From: Bacillota bacterium
GTDB lineage: Bacteria; Bacillota; Sulfobacillia; JAJYWN01
Direction of reading: 5' to 3'
NCBI GenBank assembly: GCA_021791495.1
Contig: JAJYWN010000016.1
Location: 102,970 to 149,527, forward strand
Length of the DNA stretch: 46,558 nt
Positions 43,033-46,558 of this stretch are shown here, in pieces; within the stretch, counting starts at the first letter, position 1, and the number at the start of each line of letters is the position of its first letter. The position numbers and the translations under genes were made by a program. The notes beneath the pieces are model-generated. The model had not been told where the DNA came from, made no database searches, and saw only the letters and a list, made by a program, of their open reading frames with translations.

Positions 43033-44703
43033 GTGACAAGCAGGTTGGGATTGGTCGACGGAATAGTCCACACCATGGATCCGCAATCTCCGCACCCATC
43101 GCCAACGGCGGCGACCACCGCCGTGGTCGCGGAAGGGGATCGCATTATCTACGTCGGCACCGACCAGGGTGCCCGTGAACTGTGTGGACGGGCCGGCGAC
43201 CGGCTGGTCGATTTGGCCGGCGCCCACATCTTCCCCGGTTTCACCGATTGCCACACCCACTTCCTCTCCTTCTCTTGGCGCCTGGCACAAGTGGATCTGG
43301 ACGGTGTGGACGCACTGGACACCGCGCTGGCCAAGGTGGCGGAGGCGGTGGCGGCGGCCGGAGCGGCCACGACGGCGGGTGACGGCGGCACCGCCTCCAG
43401 GGTCAGCGCGGACGCCCCCGGCCCGCGGAAGTGGATCACCGGCGGGGGCTTCAACAAGAACGCCTGGGCGGATGGGGCTTTCCCCAGCCGCTTCGACCTG
43501 GATTCCGTTTCCGGTGGCTACCCTGTCGCCCTCCACAGCAAGTGCGGGCACGCGACCTGGGCCAACAGTGAGGCGCTGCGCCTGGCCGGCGTCGGCCGCG
43601 ACACGCCGGACCCGCCGGGCGGGGCCATCGATCGCGACCCAGCCACCGGCGAACCCACCGGCATCTTGAAGGAGAGTGCCTCAGGTCTCGTCTGGCGCCA
43701 CGTCCCGCCGGCCGGCCGCGACGAGAACGCGCAGGCGCTCTTGAAGGGGCAGGCCGAGGCGAACTCCCTGGGCCTGACCTGCGTCCACGATTGCGAAGGC
43801 GCGGAGGCCTTCCGGGGGTTTCAGGAATTGCGCCGTGCCGGACAGTTGGACCTGCGCGTGCGGATGATGGTCCCCGCCGGTAACTTGGAGGCGGCGTCCA
43901 CCATCGGCCTGGAGCCAGGCCTCGGCGACGACTACTTGCGCCTCCTGGGTGTGAAGGCCTTTGTGGACGGCGCCCTCGGGGCACAGACCGCCTTGATGCT
44001 GGAGCCATATGAAGGCACCAAGGACTACACGGGTATTGCCACCATTACCCCTGAGACGCTCGACTTCCTCATCGGCCGGGCGGCGGCGGCCCGTTTCGCG
44101 ATGGCCATCCACGCCATCGGCGACCGCGCCAACCGCCTGAGCCTTGACGCCTTTGCCAAGCACCAACGCGTCTCGCGGGCCGGCGGGCTGCGGCAACGCA
44201 TCGAGCACGCGCAACTGCTGCACCCGGACGATCTGGGGCGGTTCGCGGAGTTGGGCGTCATCGCCTCGGTGCAGCCTCTCCACGCCACCTCCGACCGTTA
44301 CACGGCCGACCGCCACTGGGGACAGCGGGCCCGTTACGCTTACCCGTTCCGATCGCTTCTGGACCACGGGGCGCGAATGTGTTTCGGTTCCGACGCTCCG
44401 GTAGAGACCATCGACCCTCTGGCTGGAGTGTACGCTGCCGTCACCCGGAAACGGGCGAACGAGCCTGCCAGTCAGCCCTGGTATCCGGAGGAACGTCTCT
44501 CGCCCATGGAAGCGGTGGCGGGTTACACGTCCTGGGCGGCGTACGCGGCCTATGAGGAAGGGTCGAGGGGAACCATCACCCTTGGCAAGCTGGCCGACTT
44601 CTCCGTTTTCGACCGCGACCTGGTCGGCGGCGATCCCGATGACATTCCGCGGGCGCGGCCGGTGCTGACCGTGGTCGGCGGGCGGGTGGTCTACCAGCGC
44701 TGA
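43033..44703 (+). CDS. Amidohydrolase family protein (YtcJ-like)
   Basis: A 556-aa metal-dependent hydrolase of the amidohydrolase_3/YtcJ group. It has the N-terminal beta domain, HIFPGFTDCHTHFLSFSW with the first metal ligands, GGGFNKNAW, the central KAFVDGALGAQTALMLEPY, then AIHAIGDRANR, RIEHAQLLHPDD and CFGSDAPVETIDPLAG with the catalytic Asp, and the C-terminal beta domain. All ligands appear intact. The GTG at 43033 follows GGAGGG by 6 nt. The substrate (amide, imide or formyl compound) cannot be told. A 33-residue Ala/Gly-rich insertion lies near residues 105-140. Confidence 0.9.
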   Translation: MTSRLGLVDGIVHTMDPQSPHPSPTAATTAVVAEGDRIIYVGTDQGARELCGRAGDRLVDLAGAHIFPGFTDCHTHFLSFSWRLAQVDLDGVDALDTALAKVAEAVAAAGAATTAGDGGTASRVSADAPGPRKWITGGGFNKNAWADGAFPSRFDLDSVSGGYPVALHSKCGHATWANSEALRLAGVGRDTPDPPGGAIDRDPATGEPTGILKESASGLVWRHVPPAGRDENAQALLKGQAEANSLGLTCVHDCEGAEAFRGFQELRRAGQLDLRVRMMVPAGNLEAASTIGLEPGLGDDYLRLLGVKAFVDGALGAQTALMLEPYEGTKDYTGIATITPETLDFLIGRAAAARFAMAIHAIGDRANRLSLDAFAKHQRVSRAGGLRQRIEHAQLLHPDDLGRFAELGVIASVQPLHATSDRYTADRHWGQRARYAYPFRSLLDHGARMCFGSDAPVETIDPLAGVYAAVTRKRANEPASQPWYPEERLSPMEAVAGYTSWAAYAAYEEGSRGTITLGKLADFSVFDRDLVGGDPDDIPRARPVLTVVGGRVVYQR

Positions 44704-44860
44704 GAGGCACGGCTACGCCGCCGCCGTCCGCCGACGGCCCGGGGGCAGGACTTGACGGCCCCTGGGAGAATAACGTTTCGAGTGATGATGGATAATGACA
44801 CCAATGCTCTTGGGGCTTTTTGGCTCTTCGGCCGGCGCCCCTGGTGGTGGAGGGTTCCAC

Positions 44861-45202
44861 ATGTCGGACTGTCTTTTCTGCCGTATCGTCACCAAGGAAA
44901 TACCCAGCAGCGGCGTTTATGAAGACGACGTTTGCTACGCTTTCCGCGACATCAATCCCGCGGCCCCCGTGCACGTGTTGGTGGTGCCGAAGAAGCACAT
45001 CGGTTCCCTTGATGAGGTTTCCAAGGCCGACGCCGCGGTGGTCGGACACATCATGTCCGTCATTCCGGCCATCGCCGCCTCCGAAGGGGTGGCCGGCGGA
45101 TACCGGGTGGTTTCCAACATCGGACCGCGTGCGGGACAGTCTGTAAAGCATCTACACTTCCATATTTTGGGTGGGCGCGACCTTAGCTGGCCGCCAGGTT
45201 GA
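44861..45202 (+). CDS. HIT family nucleotide-binding protein (HinT-like)
   Basis: A 113-aa histidine-triad protein, likely a purine nucleoside phosphoramidase. It begins MSDCLFCRIVTKEIPSSGVY with the zinc-type CxxC, then HVLVVPKKHI and the triad KHLHFHILGGRDLSWPPG, typical of HinT. GGAGGG precedes the ATG by 6 nt; the longer frame upstream is not needed. It is followed by rpsU and a YqeY-like gene, the standard Bacillota order. Confidence 0.94.
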   Translation: MSDCLFCRIVTKEIPSSGVYEDDVCYAFRDINPAAPVHVLVVPKKHIGSLDEVSKADAAVVGHIMSVIPAIAASEGVAGGYRVVSNIGPRAGQSVKHLHFHILGGRDLSWPPG

Positions 45203-45226
45203 TGCCGGCGCGGTGGAAAGGTTCAA

Positions 45227-45256
45227 TTGACATAAGCTGCAGCAAGAGGCTAAAAT
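45227..45256 (+). promoter_or_regulatory. Sigma-A promoter of rpsU
   Basis: TTGACA (45227-45232) and TAAAAT (45251-45256) with an 18-bp spacer, 46 bp before the rpsU start and just after the HIT gene. Confidence 0.7.
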
Positions 45257-45301
45257 GAATTGTTAATGCTCATGTTCTAGGCGGAGGGAGGGGAATGAAC
45301 A

Positions 45302-45475
45302 ATGGCCGAAGTCAAAGTCGGCAAGAACGAATCCTTTGATGCCGCCCTTCGCCGCTTCAAGAGGGCCTGTCAGAAAGCCGGGATTCTGGCCGAGGCGCGC
45401 CGCCGGGAACACTACGACAAGCCCAGCGTGAAGAGGAAGAAGAAATCGGAGGCAGCCCGCCGCAGGAAGTACTAG
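45302..45475 (+). CDS. rpsU: 30S ribosomal protein S21
   Basis: A 57-aa basic protein of the small subunit that helps initiation. The sequence shows [20 protein letters not shown], the usual N-terminal core, then [20 protein letters not shown] and a final KY. The ATG at 45302 lies behind a GGAGGGAGGGGA run. S21 is present in most Bacillota and its length is normal. A terminator follows 35 nt after the stop. Confidence 0.95.
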   Translation: MAEVKVGKNESFDAALRRFKRACQKAGILAEARRREHYDKPSVKRKKKSEAARRRKY

Positions 45476-45510
45476 AAGCGACGGACGCAAGCCACCTTTG
45501 GGGACAACAG

Positions 45511-45542
45511 TCCGGGGAGGAGCACTTTCTCCCCGGATTTTT
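45511..45542 (+). terminator. Rho-independent terminator after rpsU
   Basis: TCCGGGGAG pairs with CTCCCCGGA (45511-45519 and 45529-45537), 9-nt loop, followed by TTTTT. Confidence 0.85.
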
Positions 45543-45715
45543 GTTGCCCTCTTTTTACGGCGCCGTGGTGATTTTGGCCCGCACGGAGGTAAAAAGAACG
45601 CCCCAAAGAGTTAGAATGGTTCTTGGCAACCTTCACCAAATAGTGGAGAATAGCTGGAAAGAACCAAGCAGTCTGATCGCCACCATACTACTGGTACGAC
45701 ACGGAGGGCTGAGAA

Positions 45716-46171
45716 GTGACCCTGAAAGAACGTCTGGAAGAGGACATGAAGACCGCGATGAAGGAACGGGAGGCGGGCCGCGAACGGCTGTCTGTCATCC
45801 GGCTGGCGCGTGCCGCGATAAAGAACTCCGAGATCGATAAGATGCACGCTTTGAGCGACGAGGAAGTTCTGACGGTGTTGGCCAAGGAGATCAAGCAGCG
45901 CCAGGACGCCATCCCCGACTACGTCAAGGCCGGCCGCACCGAGACGGTCGAGCTGCTGGGGCGCGAGATCGCCATCCTCCGAGCCTACATGCCTGAGCAA
46001 ATGAGCGAAGACGAAGTCCGCCGCATCTGCCGCGAGACCATCGAGCAGGTCGGCGCGAAAGACCAGAAAGACATGGGCAAGGTCATGGGAGCGCTCATGC
46101 CGAAGGTTCGGGGTAAAGCCGACGGGCGGTTGGTGAATCAGATCGTCAAGGAGATGCTGACCCCTTCGTAG
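45716..46171 (+). CDS. GatB/YqeY domain-containing protein
   Basis: A 151-aa protein of the YqeY family, related to the tail domain of the GatB amidotransferase subunit. It is mostly helical: LKERLEEDMKTAMKEREAGR, RLARAAIKNSEIDK, LAKEIKQRQDAIPDYVKAGR, EIAILRAYMPEQMSEDEVRR and MGKVMGALMPKVRGKADGRL, all typical and in order. GTG at 45716 has GGAGGG seven nt upstream. The role is uncertain; binding of tRNA is suggested for the domain. It follows rpsU as in many Bacillota. Confidence 0.92.
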   Translation: MTLKERLEEDMKTAMKEREAGRERLSVIRLARAAIKNSEIDKMHALSDEEVLTVLAKEIKQRQDAIPDYVKAGRTETVELLGREIAILRAYMPEQMSEDEVRRICRETIEQVGAKDQKDMGKVMGALMPKVRGKADGRLVNQIVKEMLTPS

Positions 46172-46558
46172 CGGGCAAGCGCCGCCCTTCGTGACCGCCC
46201 CTGAGACTGTTGACGAACATGGACAACGGACCCCTGAGTGCCATTCCACCCGCGGTCCTTGCCAATGCACGGCAAGACCGCGGGTGGAGTAAACTCAGGA
46301 TACTTTTCCTTCGACATGAGAGTATCTTGGGTTTACCCCCCTTCCCGAGACCATACCCCAAGGGGTATTTGGGGGCTTCTTTGAACCTCCGTAGCCACCT
46401 GTTGGAGCCTGCCCGTGTCCCGTTGGAACCCACTGTCCCTCGGGCTGTCGTACCGCCCGAGGAAGGTGAATCTGGGCCCGTGCCCTCTAGCAGGGGAAAG
46501 CAAGGCAGGGCCACGCGATCCTCACGTCGACAGACCTGCCGCTCCATTGTGAAGGACG
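46172..46558. other. Non-coding tail with strong hairpins; no gene seen
   Basis: No credible coding sequence occurs here. Two neighbouring long inverted repeats are visible: 46246-46263 with 46271-46287 (about 17 bp with one bulge), and 46289-46304 with 46321-46336 (16 bp including two G-T pairs). A short palindrome around ATACCCC and GGGGTAT follows near 46350-46370. No T-tract follows directly, so they are not simple terminators. They could be a small repeat element or a structured RNA leader for a gene beyond the window. Confidence 0.45.

Overview
The window is about 46.5 kb of high-GC DNA (roughly 60-65 % G+C by eye). The gene set points to a spore-forming, Gram-positive-type Bacillota. 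The evidence is spoIIP, an LCP (LytR-type) protein, csaB, comEA/comEC, hrcA with a CIRCE operator, rpsT, rpsU and yqeY-like genes, together with strong GGAGG-type ribosome binding sites and frequent GTG/TTG starts. An archaeal-like (group III) chaperonin in the hrcA-dnaJ operon suggests a deep-branching, perhaps thermophilic, lineage. The exact taxon cannot be read from the sequence.

Layout. (1) 1-4.6 kb: cell-surface genes (Wzy/O-antigen-ligase-like protein, CsaB pyruvyl transferase, LCP ligase) and rsfS. (2) 4.65-12.77 kb: an integrated island at a tRNA-Ala(GGC) gene. A 16-bp exact copy of the tRNA anticodon-arm sequence, followed by a decayed remainder of the tRNA 3' half, lies about 8 kb away at the far end. 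The island carries a tyrosine integrase broken by three frameshifts, a broken FtsK/HerA/VirD4-like ATPase, a small ORF plus an SDH/ClpP-fold protease, a frameshifted two-repeat lipoprotein, and a 786-aa PHP-domain + SMC/ABC-type ATPase (TrlF-like). The last is a candidate defence effector. (3) 12.9-15.4 kb: a DUF2318 protein with a MacB/FtsX-type permease and ATPase, resembling the membrane part of iron-uptake loci. (4) 15.4-19.7 kb: a MarR regulator with its own palindromic operator, followed by a heterodimeric ABC exporter. (5) 19.8-30.3 kb: a large sensor histidine kinase, a methyltransferase, comEA, a DUF401 membrane protein, comEC, holA and rpsT. (6) 30.4-43 kb: a holin-like membrane protein, spoIIP, then a long co-oriented run hrcA - group III chaperonin - small DnaK-subdomain-like gene - dnaJ - prmA - rsmE - mtaB - ddl - MFS - sfsA, many joined by 4-nt overlaps. 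(7) 43-46.2 kb: an amidohydrolase, a HIT protein, rpsU, a YqeY-like protein, and a non-coding tail with large hairpins.

The most unusual locus is the heat-shock operon. The usual grpE and dnaK are absent between hrcA and dnaJ. In their place are an archaeal-type chaperonin and a 112-aa protein whose residues 30-108 resemble only subdomain IIB of the DnaK ATPase domain, the GrpE-contacting lobe. CIRCE and a good sigma-A promoter lie upstream of hrcA, so the set is probably HrcA-controlled. The second point of interest is the tRNA-Ala island, whose frameshifted mobility genes contrast with an intact TrlF-like ATPase and SDH protease.
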